Origin: Pseudomonas muyukensis
GTDB taxonomy: Bacteria > Pseudomonadota > Gammaproteobacteria > Pseudomonadales > Pseudomonadaceae
NCBI RefSeq assembly: GCF_019139535.1
Contig: NZ_CP077073.1
Coordinates: 1,306,001-1,370,000 of the forward strand
Direction: 5' to 3'
DNA length: 64,000 bases
In this document: positions 19,901-28,262 of the stretch, one piece after another
Numbering within the stretch: the stretch's first letter is position 1
How the letters are laid out: every line of letters begins with the position of its first letter
Made by a program: the position numbers and the translations under genes
The notes under the pieces: model-generated
What the model saw: only the letters and a program-made list of their open reading frames with translations
What the model was told of the DNA's origin: nothing
The model's database searches: none

Positions 19901-21849
19901 AGGAGCACTTCGGCATGGCCGAGGGCAAGACGGTGGTTGCCGCGCCATTGATCGCCGAGCTGTCGGCGCCGCGCTTCCTCGCCGGTGGCGACCGCACCCA
20001 CCTGGCGCTGGACCTGGCCAACCTGTCCGGGCGCGCCCAGCAACTGAGCGTGCAACTGGCTGGCGAAGGCCAACTGAGCCTGGTCGGTGGCGCGCAGCAG
20101 CAGGTCACCCTGGCCGAGGGCCAGCGCAGCACCTTGCTGATCCCGGTGCAGGCCCAGGGCGGCCTGGGCCAGGGCAAGGTGCGGGTGCGGGTCGATGGCT
20201 TGCAACTGCCGGGCGAGCCGGGCCAGGCCTTCGAACGTGAATGGACCCTGGGCGTGCGGCCGGCCTATCCGGCCATGCTCAAGCACTATCGCGTGGCCTT
20301 GAAGGACCAGCCCTGGAGCCTGCCGGACAGCGACCTGGCCGCGTTCGAGCCGGCCGGCCTCGAGGCCAGCCTGGCGCTGTCGAGCCGCCCGCCATTGAAC
20401 CTCGCCGAGCAAATTCGTGCCCTCGAGGCCTATCCCTACGGCTGCCTGGAACAGACCACCAGCGGCTTGTACCCATCGCTGTACGCCGACGCCGACAGCC
20501 TCAAGCGCCTGGGCATCAAGGGCGAACCGGCCGAGGTGCGCAAGCGCAAGATCGAGATGGGCATCGAGCACCTGCTGGGCATGCAGCGCTACAACGGCAG
20601 CTTCGGCCTGTGGAGTTCGGACAGCGAGGAAGAGTACTGGCTGACCGCCTATGTCACCGACTTCCTGCTGCGTGCCCGCGAGCAGGGCTACGGTGTACCG
20701 GCCGAAGTCGTGAAGAAGGCCAGCGAGCGCTTGCTGCGCTACGTGCAGGAACGCAACTTGATCGAGGTCGACTACAGCGACAACGCCGAGCATACCCGCT
20801 TCGCCGTGCAGGCCTATGCCGGGCTGGTGCTGGCGCGCAGCCAACAGGCGCCGCTGGGCGCCCTGCGCAGCCTGTTCGAACGCCGCGCCGACGCCCGCTC
20901 CGGCCTGCCGCTGGTGCAGCTGGCGGTGGCACTGGACAAGATGGGCGACAAGACCCGCTCGCAGCAAGCCTTGCAAGCAGGCCTGGCGGTCAGCCGCGGC
21001 AAGGGCTGGATGGCCGACTACGGCAGCGCGCTACGCGACCAGGCGCTGATCCTGGCGCTGTTGCAGGAGAACAACCTGGCCGGCAACCAGGTCGACCAGC
21101 GCCTGTTCGCCTTGTCCGATGAGCTGGCGGCCAACCGCTGGCTGTCGACCCAGGAGCGCAACGCGCTGTTCCTCGCCGGCCGTGGCCTGCTGGGCAAGCC
21201 GGAAGGCAACTGGAAGGCGCGTCTGGACAGCGCCGGCGAAGTGCGCGAATTGAACAACGACGATACCGGCATGAAGCTCGAAGGCCCACTGTTGGCCGCG
21301 CCGTTGACCGTGCAGAACGAAAGCAGCGAGACCCTGTACCAGCAGCTGACCTTGTCCGGCTACCCGCGCCAGGCCCCGGCCGCCGTTGGCAACGGCATGG
21401 AGATCCGCCGCGAGTACCTGGGCATGAACGGCCAGGCGCTGGATGTGCGCAACCTGCGCAGTGGCGACCTGGTGCTGGTGCACCTGGCGCTCAAGGCCCA
21501 GGCCCCGGTGCCGGACGCCCTGGTGGTGGACCTGTTGCCGGCGGGCCTGGAGCTGGAGAACCAGAACCTGGCGCAGAGCGCCGCCAGCCTGGACAACGCC
21601 AGCAGCGCGGTGAAGCAGTGGCGCGAGTCGATGCAGAACGCCGGCGTGGTGCACCAGGAGTACCGTGACGACCGCTACGTGGCGGCCCTCAAGCTGGACG
21701 CCTATGGCACCACCCACCTGCTGTACCTGGCCCGCGCGGTGACCCCGGGCAGCTACCGCATCCCGCCGCCGCAGGTGGAGTCGATGTACCGGCCGAACCT
21801 GCAGGCGATTGGTGAAAGCCAAGGTGAAATGGTGGTACGCGCCCGCTGA
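16945..21849 (+). CDS. yfhM: Bacterial alpha-2-macroglobulin lipoprotein, YfhM-like
   Basis: Periplasmic protease trap related to complement proteins. The 1634-residue protein (E. coli YfhM has about 1650) has a lipoprotein signal with lipobox LSAC, Cys18 acylated and Asp19 at position +2, which predicts retention in the inner membrane. MG-type beta domains fill most of the chain. The thioester motif CLEQ is intact near residue 1167 (YGCLEQTTSGLYPSL), within an alpha-helical thioester domain. pbpC lies just downstream with one small gene between, the well-known pairing in which the trap guards against proteases entering through wall damage. The ATG at 16945 begins the signal peptide directly. 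Confidence 0.96.
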   Translation: MLNKGLLLACALALLSACDSSTPDKPAAPADAATAVAPAETKAAKREDPAVLAKRYAGRELTVLDVSEVQLDGASTLSVSVSAPLDANQDFAARLHLVDTVKGKVDGAWELSDNQMELRLRHLEPQRKMVLTIDKGLLAVNGNALAAESVSRFETRDMQATVGFASRGSLLPTRLAEGLPVIALNVDKVDVEFFRVKPEMLSTFLVNWGRNASLYYYQSKETLDMAELVYSGRFDLNPARNTRETVLLPIAGIKPLQAPGVYLAVMRASGTYDYSQPATLFTLSDIGVSAHRYRDRLDVFTQALEGGKALNGVSLELHDDKGKLLAQAKTDGDGHAQLPITAKADTLIATQGVHTTLLRLNTAALDLAEFDITGPQANPLQFFIFGPRDLYRPGETVLLNGLLRDQDGKPVKAQPVTVEVRRPDEQVSRKFVWEADQNGLFQYQLQLASEAPTGRWQLLLDLGGGRKQVYEFLVEDFLPERLALELKGSAAPLAPEQTASIQVNGRYLYGAPAAGNRLSGQAYLRPLREAVKALPGYQFGAVTETELNQDLELDEVTLDQNGKARIDIESRWSEARSPLQLTVQASLQESGGRPITRRLEQPIWPAERLPGLRGLFDGEETDSDGPVQFEFLVADRNGKKLAADNLKVRLIRERRDYYWNYSQGDGWSYNYNEKFLTQAEETISVKAGSTAKLSFQVEWGPYRVEVEDPQTGLVSSARFWAGYRAQDNAEGGAVRPDQVKIALDKPAYADGATAKVTVTPPAAGTGYLMVESADGPLWWQEIEVPAEGKTFEVELDKKWARHDLYISALVIRPGERKANATPKRAVGVLHLPLNRAERKLAVTLQAPEKMRPKQPLTVKFKVADADGSVPKQIHVLLSAVDVGILNITDFKTPDPFASLFGRKAYGADQLDIYGQLIEAGQGRLASLAFGGDAAMAKGGKRPNTTVTIVAQQSVPVTLDDQGQGQATVEIPDFNGELRLMAQAWTEEHFGMAEGKTVVAAPLIAELSAPRFLAGGDRTHLALDLANLSGRAQQLSVQLAGEGQLSLVGGAQQQVTLAEGQRSTLLIPVQAQGGLGQGKVRVRVDGLQLPGEPGQAFEREWTLGVRPAYPAMLKHYRVALKDQPWSLPDSDLAAFEPAGLEASLALSSRPPLNLAEQIRALEAYPYGCLEQTTSGLYPSLYADADSLKRLGIKGEPAEVRKRKIEMGIEHLLGMQRYNGSFGLWSSDSEEEYWLTAYVTDFLLRAREQGYGVPAEVVKKASERLLRYVQERNLIEVDYSDNAEHTRFAVQAYAGLVLARSQQAPLGALRSLFERRADARSGLPLVQLAVALDKMGDKTRSQQALQAGLAVSRGKGWMADYGSALRDQALILALLQENNLAGNQVDQRLFALSDELAANRWLSTQERNALFLAGRGLLGKPEGNWKARLDSAGEVRELNNDDTGMKLEGPLLAAPLTVQNESSETLYQQLTLSGYPRQAPAAVGNGMEIRREYLGMNGQALDVRNLRSGDLVLVHLALKAQAPVPDALVVDLLPAGLELENQNLAQSAASLDNASSAVKQWRESMQNAGVVHQEYRDDRYVAALKLDAYGTTHLLYLARAVTPGSYRIPPPQVESMYRPNLQAIGESQGEMVVRAR

Positions 21850-21852
21850 GCT

Positions 21853-21972
21853 TTTGCAGGCGCGGCCTTGTGTCGCGATAGGGCCGCGCAGCGGCCCTGA
21901 AAATGTCTGCGTCGACGCTGGTACCCTGGGGCTGCCTTGCAGCCCTATCGCGACACAAGGCCGCTGCTACAG
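21853..21972. repeat. REP pair, head-to-head
   Basis: A forward copy (GCAGGCGCGGCCTTGTGTCG, from about 21856) and an inverted copy ending CGACACAAGGCCGCTGCTAC near 21970. Both use CGATAGGG in place of CGAAAGGG. The pair fills the gap between the alpha-2-macroglobulin gene and the small membrane gene and is the likely end of both transcripts. Confidence 0.88.
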
Positions 21973-21977
21973 CGCTT

Positions 21978-22271
21978 TCAGTGCACCACCCAACTCAACA
22001 CCCACAACCCCAGCAACGCCCAGATGATCCCGAGGATGATCGACGCCCGCATGAACGCGCGGACTGCCGAGTACAGCAGCATCAGGCCCACGATGAGCGC
22101 AAGGATGCTGACCAGCGAGGTGTCCATGCCCAGCGTGCGCGCCAGGCCGTCGATGAAATTGCCACCGGCATTGGCCAGCAGGTTGAACAACCCGCTCAAG
22201 CCATCGACGATGAACCGGATCATCTCGCCCAGCGCCTGGCCCAGCCAACCGAAAAAACCTTCTACATGCAT
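21978..22271 (-). CDS. Small membrane protein of unknown function (97 residues)
   Basis: I do not recognise a named family. The protein has an amphipathic N-terminal half and two hydrophobic stretches at about 52-68 (SLVSILALIVGLMLLYS) and 77-95 (IILGIIWALLGLWVLSWV). It is a predicted small inner-membrane protein. It is encoded on the minus strand between the alpha-2-macroglobulin and pbpC genes, divergent from pbpC with 68 bases between starts, so the two may share a control region. The reading frame is well supported by its start context and hydrophobic pattern. Confidence 0.7.
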   Translation of the reverse strand: MHVEGFFGWLGQALGEMIRFIVDGLSGLFNLLANAGGNFIDGLARTLGMDTSLVSILALIVGLMLLYSAVRAFMRASIILGIIWALLGLWVLSWVVH

Positions 22272-22339
22272 AGTCGCTTCCTGATGAACGAATCAAGGCT
22301 ACCCAGCCTTTGGCCATCACCTGGCCCGCTCGGTTCCCG

Positions 22340-24673
22340 ATGCCAAGCTTAGCGCGCCCGCTGCGCCGTGCGGCGATTGCGCTGCTGGCGATCCTGGCCC
22401 TGGTGTGGCTGGCCGATCGCGTGTGGCCGTTGCCGATGCCTGGCGACGACCTGGCGCGGGTGGTCCTGGCCGAGGACGGCACGCCGTTGTGGCGCTTCGC
22501 CGATGCCGACGGGGTGTGGCGCTATCCGGTCAGCCCGGATGAAGTTTCGCCGCTGTACCTGGAGGCCTTGCTCGCCTACGAGGACCGCTGGTTCTACCAG
22601 CACCCCGGGGTCAACCCGATGGCCCTGGCCCGGGCGGCCTGGCTCAACCTGCGTGGCGGGCGGGTGGTGTCCGGTGGCAGCACGCTGTCGATGCAGGTGG
22701 CGCGCTTGCTCGACCCGCACGACCGCACGCTGGCGGGCAAGCTGCGCCAGCTGTGGCGCACGGCGCAGCTGGAATGGCACCTGTCCAAGCGCGAGATCCT
22801 CCAGCTATACCTCAACCGCGCGCCGTTCGGTGGGACCTTGCAGGGCGTGGCGGCGGCCAGCTGGGCGTACCTGGGCAAGTCGCCCAGGCACCTGACCCCG
22901 GCCGAGGCAGCGTTGCTCGCCGTACTGCCTCAGGCGCCCAGCCGGTTGCGCCCGGACCGCCACCCCGCACGTGCCCAACGGGCCCGCGACAAGGTGCTGC
23001 AGCGCCTGGCCGAGTACCAGGTGTGGCCGAGCCCGCGCATCGCCGAAGCCCGTGAAGAACCCTTGTTGCTGGCGCCGCGCCAGGAGCCGGCACTGGCGCC
23101 GTTGCTGGCGCGGCGGCTGAACACAGCGAACAGCCCGCCGCTGATTCGCACCACCCTCGATGCCGCCCTGCAACGGCGCCTCGAAGACCTGCTGCTGGGC
23201 TGGCGCGCGCGCCTGCCCGAACGCACCTCGGCGGCGCTGCTGGTGGTGGAGACCCAGAGCATGGCGGTGCGCGCCTACCTGGGCTCGATCGACCTCGGCG
23301 ATGAACGCCGTTTCGGCCACGTGGACATGATCCATGCCCTGCGCTCGCCCGGCTCGACCCTCAAGCCGTTCCTCTACGCCATGGCCATGGACGATGGCCT
23401 GATCCATTCCGAGTCGCTGTTGCAGGATGTGCCGCGGCGCTACGGCGACTATCGCCCCGGCAACTTCTCCATGGGCTTCAGTGGCCCGGTGTCGGCCAGT
23501 TCGGCGCTGGCGCTGTCGCTCAACCTGCCGGCGGTGCAACTGCTCGAGGCCTACGGGCCCAAGCGCTTCGCCGCGCAGATGCGCATGGGCGGCATGCCGT
23601 TGCTGTTGCCGCCGCTGGCCGAACCGAACCTGTCGTTGATCCTCGGCGGCGCGGGCAGCCGCCTGGAAGACCTGGTCGGCGGCTACGCCGCGTTCGCCCG
23701 GGGCGGGCACAGCGCGAAGATCCGCCTGCAACCCCAGGACCCGTTGCTCGAGCGCCGCCTGCTGTCGCCGGGCTCGGCATGGATCACCCGGCGCATCCTC
23801 AGCGGCCTGGCCCGCCCGGACCGCGACCCCCAGGCCGAGTTGGTGCAGCGCCCGCAACTGGCATGGAAGACCGGCACCAGCTATGGCTTTCGCGATGCCT
23901 GGTCGGTGGGGGTCGGCCCGCGCTACCTGATTGGCGTGTGGATCGGCCGCCCCGATGGCACCCCGGTGCCGGGCCAGTTCGGCCTGGCCTCGGCGGCGCC
24001 GTTGATGCTGCAGGTGCACGACCTGCTCAGCAACCGCGACAGCCAGCGCGGCATCGAGGTGCCGGTGGCGCCGGTGCCGGCTTCGGTTGGCGTGGCCGCG
24101 ATCTGCTGGCCGCTGGGCCAGCCGATGAACCGCCAGGACGGCAACTGCCGGCGCCAGCGCTTTGCCTGGACCCTGGACAACACCACCCCGCCGACCTTGC
24201 AGGCGGCCGACCAGCCGTTGGGCCTGGGCCTGCGCGAAACGGTGTGGCTCAACGACCAGGGCTTGCGCGTGGACGCCGGTTGCCCCGGCGCCAAGGCCCG
24301 CGATATCGCCCTGTGGCCGGCGCCGCTGGAGCCCTGGCTGCCGCGTCTGGAGCGGCGCGCCGCGCGCTTGCCGGCGCTGGACCCAAGCTGCCCGCCGCAG
24401 GTGGCGCCCAGCGCGCCGCCGTTGTCGATTGTCGGTGTGCGCCCCGGCGACAACCTGCGCCGCCCGGCGACCAGCAGCGAACCATTGCAACTGCGGGTTT
24501 CGGCCTTGGGCGGTGGTGGCCAGCGCTGGTGGTTCGTCAATGGCCAGCCGTTGGGCGAGACCCAGGGGCAGGACAGCCTGCTGGTGCGCTTCGAGCAAGC
24601 CGGGCGGGTCGAGCTCAGTGCCCTGGATGTCAGCGGTGAAACGGCGCGGGTGGAGTTCCAGGTCAGCGAGTAG
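22340..24673 (+). CDS. pbpC: Penicillin-binding protein 1C
   Basis: Bifunctional peptidoglycan synthase anchored in the inner membrane. The 777-residue protein has a membrane helix at about 9-27. The glycosyltransferase domain shows EDRWFYQHPGVNP and GGSTLSMQ. The transpeptidase domain has SPGSTLKPF (active-site SxxK), SLN and KTGTS, all intact. A C-terminal BiPBP_C domain follows, as expected for class 1C. The ATG at 22340 is preferred to one 30 bases upstream because it places the positive charges and helix correctly. Its partner trap gene lies upstream on the same strand. Confidence 0.96.
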   Translation: MPSLARPLRRAAIALLAILALVWLADRVWPLPMPGDDLARVVLAEDGTPLWRFADADGVWRYPVSPDEVSPLYLEALLAYEDRWFYQHPGVNPMALARAAWLNLRGGRVVSGGSTLSMQVARLLDPHDRTLAGKLRQLWRTAQLEWHLSKREILQLYLNRAPFGGTLQGVAAASWAYLGKSPRHLTPAEAALLAVLPQAPSRLRPDRHPARAQRARDKVLQRLAEYQVWPSPRIAEAREEPLLLAPRQEPALAPLLARRLNTANSPPLIRTTLDAALQRRLEDLLLGWRARLPERTSAALLVVETQSMAVRAYLGSIDLGDERRFGHVDMIHALRSPGSTLKPFLYAMAMDDGLIHSESLLQDVPRRYGDYRPGNFSMGFSGPVSASSALALSLNLPAVQLLEAYGPKRFAAQMRMGGMPLLLPPLAEPNLSLILGGAGSRLEDLVGGYAAFARGGHSAKIRLQPQDPLLERRLLSPGSAWITRRILSGLARPDRDPQAELVQRPQLAWKTGTSYGFRDAWSVGVGPRYLIGVWIGRPDGTPVPGQFGLASAAPLMLQVHDLLSNRDSQRGIEVPVAPVPASVGVAAICWPLGQPMNRQDGNCRRQRFAWTLDNTTPPTLQAADQPLGLGLRETVWLNDQGLRVDAGCPGAKARDIALWPAPLEPWLPRLERRAARLPALDPSCPPQVAPSAPPLSIVGVRPGDNLRRPATSSEPLQLRVSALGGGGQRWWFVNGQPLGETQGQDSLLVRFEQAGRVELSALDVSGETARVEFQVSE

Positions 24674-24915
24674 GGCGTTGCTGGGCGCCTGCGCCTGGCG
24701 CGGTACTAATGACATGGGCTTATATCCTTGGTGAACCTTGCCCCAGCGATTGTGCAAGTTCATGAAATGACCGCGCTTTTCGCCGTGTCTTGAGCCCTAA
24801 CCTGGGTACTAATACCAAGTTGTGGCCTACCCCTTTGCAACCCTCGGGCCTTCACTGCTGACTGGAGGGCGACGATGCCGTCGCCCCAACCACACGAGCA
24901 GCAGGAGTCATTCCC
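24674..24915 (+). promoter_or_regulatory. Control region of the lipoprotein-TpsB unit with two ACTAAT motifs
   Basis: The hexamer ACTAAT, preceded by GGT, occurs at 24705-24710 and 24808-24813. It also occurs twice before flp. A hairpin GGGCGAC / GTCGCCC (24867-24873 with 24880-24886) lies in the probable leader, 29 bases before the start. A shared binding site for the PprB regulator is an inference. Confidence 0.45.
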
Positions 24916-26466
24916 ATGAACACTCAAGCGTGGAGCAGAACCGCCACGGCGCTGGCGATGATCATGGCGCTGGGCCTGGCAGGTTGCAGCAGTGGCGGCG
25001 GTGGACACCACAGCGAGGTCGACGGCTCGTCTGCCGACGGCGGCGCGGCGGCCGGTGGCGGCGGCGATGGCGCAGGCGGCTCGGGAGGTACAGGCGGCAC
25101 CACACCCGGTGAGGGGAGTGCCGGAACCGGTGGTGGCACCGCGGGGGGAACCACGCCCGGCGGTGGCACAGGTGGTGGTGGCAGCACACCGGGTGGTGGC
25201 GACGGCGGTACGGGCGGTGGCTCTAGCACCGCGCCGCTGGTCACTGGCCAGGTGGTCGACCAGCTGGGCAACACGGTTTCCGCTGTCGGTGACGGCGTCA
25301 GTCACCTGGGGCAGGTGATTGGCGGGCTGCCCATCGCTGGCAGCACCGCGTTGAGCGGTGGCGTGGGCGCGCTGGTATCGTCCACCGGCGAGGCCGTGAA
25401 CAGCGTCGGCAGCGGCCTGAGCGATGGCCTTGGGCAACTGGGCACAGGCAACAACGCCGTCGGCACCACGGTGGGCGCGCTCGGCGCCGCCACGGCCGAC
25501 CTGGGCACCGGCGTCTCCGGCCTGGGCCAGGGCGTGGCCGGGCTGGCCAGCAGCGGGCCGGTCGAGCAGGTGCCGCTGGTCAACCAGGTGGTCGCAGGCG
25601 CCGGGCAAGGGGTCGACCGGGTCGGCGAGGCGGTGACCATGCTGGGCGACACCCTGACACCAATCGCCAGCAGTGGCCCGCTGGCCGGCACCAGCCAAGG
25701 GCTGAGCGACGCGTTGGTGCCGGTGGTCTCGCTGGTGGAGAACACGGCTGCGAATGCCACCCGCCAGGCCGGGCTCGCGGCGCCGCTGAACCAGACCCTC
25801 AACCAGGTGGGCGGGGCATTGACCCAGGCTGGCCAGCAGGTCGCTGGCAACGGTAATCCGTTGGCGGCCAGCGTCGGCCAACTGGTCGCCAATACCGGTA
25901 CCACCGTCAGCACCAGCAGCGGTCTGGTGCCCGCTACCGGCGGCCCACGCAGCGGCTTGCTGGAAACCGTCGGCGGCGTGGTGGCCGGCGCCGGTAGCGG
26001 CCTGGCCAGCAGCACCGGCAACCCAGCGGTGGCGGCCATCAGCAGCAGCACGGTACAAACCGGCAACACCGTTGCCAGCCTGGGGACGGTGCTGGGCGGC
26101 AATGGCGTGACCAACACCGCGGCCGGGGCGCCGCTGGCCGCCGTGACCCAGCAAGTGGGCACGGGGCTGGCGCCGGTGGTCTCCGGGGTGGCCAGCGTGA
26201 CGCAGCAGGTCGGCAGCAGTACCGGTGCAGGCGCCCCGGTGGCGGGGTTGTTGAATCAGGTCGGCGGTGCTGTCGGCACGCTCGGCACGCAACTGGCCGG
26301 CGCATCGGCCAATCCTGTGGTGAGCCAGCTCGGCACCACGGTCACTGCCGTGGGCGGCACGGTCGGCCAGGCCGGCAGCTTGGTCAATGGCGGTACGGGG
26401 CAACCCAGCGGGCTGGGCGGGGTACTCGATGGCGTGACCGGCGCCCTGGCCGGCGGGCAACGCTGA
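24916..26466 (+). CDS. Gly/Val/Ala-rich repetitive lipoprotein, collagen-like annotation type
   Basis: No firm family is recognised; similar Pseudomonas proteins are often labelled collagen-like. The 516-residue protein has a signal peptide with lipobox LAGC (Cys24, Ser at +2, predicting the outer membrane). A Gly/Ser/Thr linker follows to about residue 110. Then come some 400 residues of degenerate repeats of the form VG--V--LG---, with hydrophobic residues every three to four positions. After Trp6 in the signal peptide there is no Trp, Tyr or Phe, and Cys24 is the only cysteine. The TpsB gene follows after 85 bases on the same strand, suggesting that this protein is its cargo or partner. 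It lacks the TPS secretion domain of usual TpsA proteins. Confidence 0.8.
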   Translation: MNTQAWSRTATALAMIMALGLAGCSSGGGGHHSEVDGSSADGGAAAGGGGDGAGGSGGTGGTTPGEGSAGTGGGTAGGTTPGGGTGGGGSTPGGGDGGTGGGSSTAPLVTGQVVDQLGNTVSAVGDGVSHLGQVIGGLPIAGSTALSGGVGALVSSTGEAVNSVGSGLSDGLGQLGTGNNAVGTTVGALGAATADLGTGVSGLGQGVAGLASSGPVEQVPLVNQVVAGAGQGVDRVGEAVTMLGDTLTPIASSGPLAGTSQGLSDALVPVVSLVENTAANATRQAGLAAPLNQTLNQVGGALTQAGQQVAGNGNPLAASVGQLVANTGTTVSTSSGLVPATGGPRSGLLETVGGVVAGAGSGLASSTGNPAVAAISSSTVQTGNTVASLGTVLGGNGVTNTAAGAPLAAVTQQVGTGLAPVVSGVASVTQQVGSSTGAGAPVAGLLNQVGGAVGTLGTQLAGASANPVVSQLGTTVTAVGGTVGQAGSLVNGGTGQPSGLGGVLDGVTGALAGGQR

Positions 26467-26490
26467 GGCGACGGGCTACGCTCTAGGTGA

Positions 26491-26521
26491 GGTGCCTGGG
26501 CGGCAGGGTCGTCCAGGCACC
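26491..26521 (+). other. Intercistronic hairpin between lipoprotein and TpsB genes
   Basis: GGTGCCTGG and CCAGGCACC form a 9-bp stem with a 13-base loop, without a T-tract. It may set the ratio of the two products by mRNA processing or partial termination. Confidence 0.45.
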
Positions 26522-26551
26522 GTTGCCAACACAGGATCATGGAGTGTCCCG

Positions 26552-28222
26552 ATGCGTCTATTGCTGGTGGCGATGTTGGCGCTGAGCTGGGCTGGCCTGG
26601 CCCGTGGCGAACCCCTGCCGAGTTTCCTCAACAGCAACGACACCGAACCGCGCCTGCCCACCCCCAACCTGCCGATGGACGCCTATCGCCCAGGCGCTGG
26701 CGCCGCGCAACTGCCGCAGGCTCAGCCGAGCGCCCAGCAGCCCTTGTTGATGAGTACCCGGGTCGCGGTACGCAAGGTGCGCTTCGAAGGGGGGACGGTG
26801 TATCCGCTGAGCGAGCTGCGCGAACATTACCAGCCGCTGATTGGCCGCGAGGTCGCCCTGGCCGAACTGATCGACATCACCCGCCGCCTCACCCAGCGCT
26901 ACCAGCAGGATGGCTACCTGCTGTCCTATGCCTACTTGCCGCCCCAGGACTTTGCCGATGGCCGGGTGCGCGTGGTGCTGGTGGAAGGCTATATCCGCGA
27001 TGTCCAGATCGAGGGCGAGATCGGTGGGGCACGGGCCTATCTTGAGCAGCTGTTCGACAAGCTCAAGGCCGAACGCCCGCTGACCCGGCAAAGCTTCGAG
27101 CGCTACACCAGCCTGGCCGGGCGCATCCCCGGCGTGACCTTCCAGGCCCAGGTTCCGCCGCCCGGCACCACCGATGGCGCGACCCGGCTGGTCGCCCAGG
27201 TTTCACGCCAGCCGTTCACCACCCGCATGAGCCTCAACGATGGCAGCCGCGACGACCTGCAGGCGTTGCTGGGCGCCAGCAGCAATGCGCAGACCCGCTT
27301 CGGCGAGCAGCTGGGCGCCAGCGTGCTGGTGCCGCCAGGCGAGGACAAGGAGCATTACTACCGCCTCGACTACAGCCAGTTCCTCGATGCCGAGGGCTCG
27401 CGCCTGCTGCTGTCGGCCTCGCGCTACCGCAGCGAGCCCAAGGCGCGCATCCGCCTGGACAACGGCATCGACCTGACCCAGCAGCGCGAGAACCAGCGCT
27501 ACGCGGTGGGCATCAGCCAGTCGCTGATCGCCTCGCCCAGCGAATGGCTGGAGGTGGTCGGGCGCTTCTACGTGGTCAACGACCGCATCGATTACCAGGT
27601 GGTGGGCTTGCCCTTGCAGTTGCACAGCCGCACCGACCTGCGCGCGCTGTCCTTCGAGGGCGACTGGCGCAAGGCCGAGGCGCGGCGCCTGCGGATCCTC
27701 AGTGCGGGCGTGTACCAGGGGTTGGACCACTTCGGTGCGCGCAGCAATGCCGGCTACGACCTGGACTTCCTGCGCCTGCGGGTGTCCGGGGTGCAGAGCG
27801 ACGACTTTGCCGACAACTGGCAGGGCGTGGCATCGGCGGCGGCCTACTGGAGCAACGACAGCCTGCCCGACAGCGAGCGCGCGGTGTTTGGCGGGCAGAA
27901 CTTCGGGCGCGGCTACCCCAACGACCAGGGTTCCGGCGACAAGGGCTGGGGGCTGGCCTACGAGGTCAACTACAGCGTCAAGCGCGAGGGCACCTGGCTC
28001 AAGGTCGTGCAGCCCTACCTCGCCCTCGATGCGGCGCGGGCCTGGTTCAATGAGCTCGAGGTGCAGAAGGCGAACATGTCGTCGGCGGCCCTGGGGCTGC
28101 GTTTTGGCGATGCGCGCTACTACAACATCGCGGTGGAGGTGGCCAAGCCGATGTCGGACATCGCCTTGGACAGCTTCAACCGGCGGCCGCGGTTGAACCT
28201 GAGCTTCAGTTATCAGTTGTAG
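26552..28222 (+). CDS. TpsB/ShlB/FhaC-type outer-membrane transporter
   Basis: Two-partner secretion transporter of the Omp85 superfamily. The 556-residue protein has a signal peptide (MRLLLVAMLALSWAGLARG), a proline-rich segment, a POTRA_2-like domain at about 67-145 (VAVRKVRFEGGTVYPLSEL and YLPPQDFADGRVRVVLVEGYI), a second POTRA region, and a 16-strand barrel to the end (last strand LNLSFSYQL). GRGYPNDQ fits the conserved loop-6 region. The ATG at 26552 follows GGAGTG. No classical TpsA gene is nearby; the preceding lipoprotein is the obvious candidate partner. Confidence 0.88.
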   Translation: MRLLLVAMLALSWAGLARGEPLPSFLNSNDTEPRLPTPNLPMDAYRPGAGAAQLPQAQPSAQQPLLMSTRVAVRKVRFEGGTVYPLSELREHYQPLIGREVALAELIDITRRLTQRYQQDGYLLSYAYLPPQDFADGRVRVVLVEGYIRDVQIEGEIGGARAYLEQLFDKLKAERPLTRQSFERYTSLAGRIPGVTFQAQVPPPGTTDGATRLVAQVSRQPFTTRMSLNDGSRDDLQALLGASSNAQTRFGEQLGASVLVPPGEDKEHYYRLDYSQFLDAEGSRLLLSASRYRSEPKARIRLDNGIDLTQQRENQRYAVGISQSLIASPSEWLEVVGRFYVVNDRIDYQVVGLPLQLHSRTDLRALSFEGDWRKAEARRLRILSAGVYQGLDHFGARSNAGYDLDFLRLRVSGVQSDDFADNWQGVASAAAYWSNDSLPDSERAVFGGQNFGRGYPNDQGSGDKGWGLAYEVNYSVKREGTWLKVVQPYLALDAARAWFNELEVQKANMSSAALGLRFGDARYYNIAVEVAKPMSDIALDSFNRRPRLNLSFSYQL

Positions 28223-28262
28223 GCGCGGCCGAGGCGTCGGACCGGTCGCGCAACAGCCCCTG

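Noticed and set aside
16912..20976. Very long open frame antisense to the alpha-2-macroglobulin gene
   Set aside because: It is a mirror of a high-GC codon pattern; the sense frame has a lipobox, a thioester motif and full family length, and the antisense product has no recognisable features.
22805..26460. Long minus-strand frames opposite pbpC and the lipoprotein gene
   Set aside because: No start signal or domain; both plus-strand genes have signal or anchor sequences and ribosome-binding sites.
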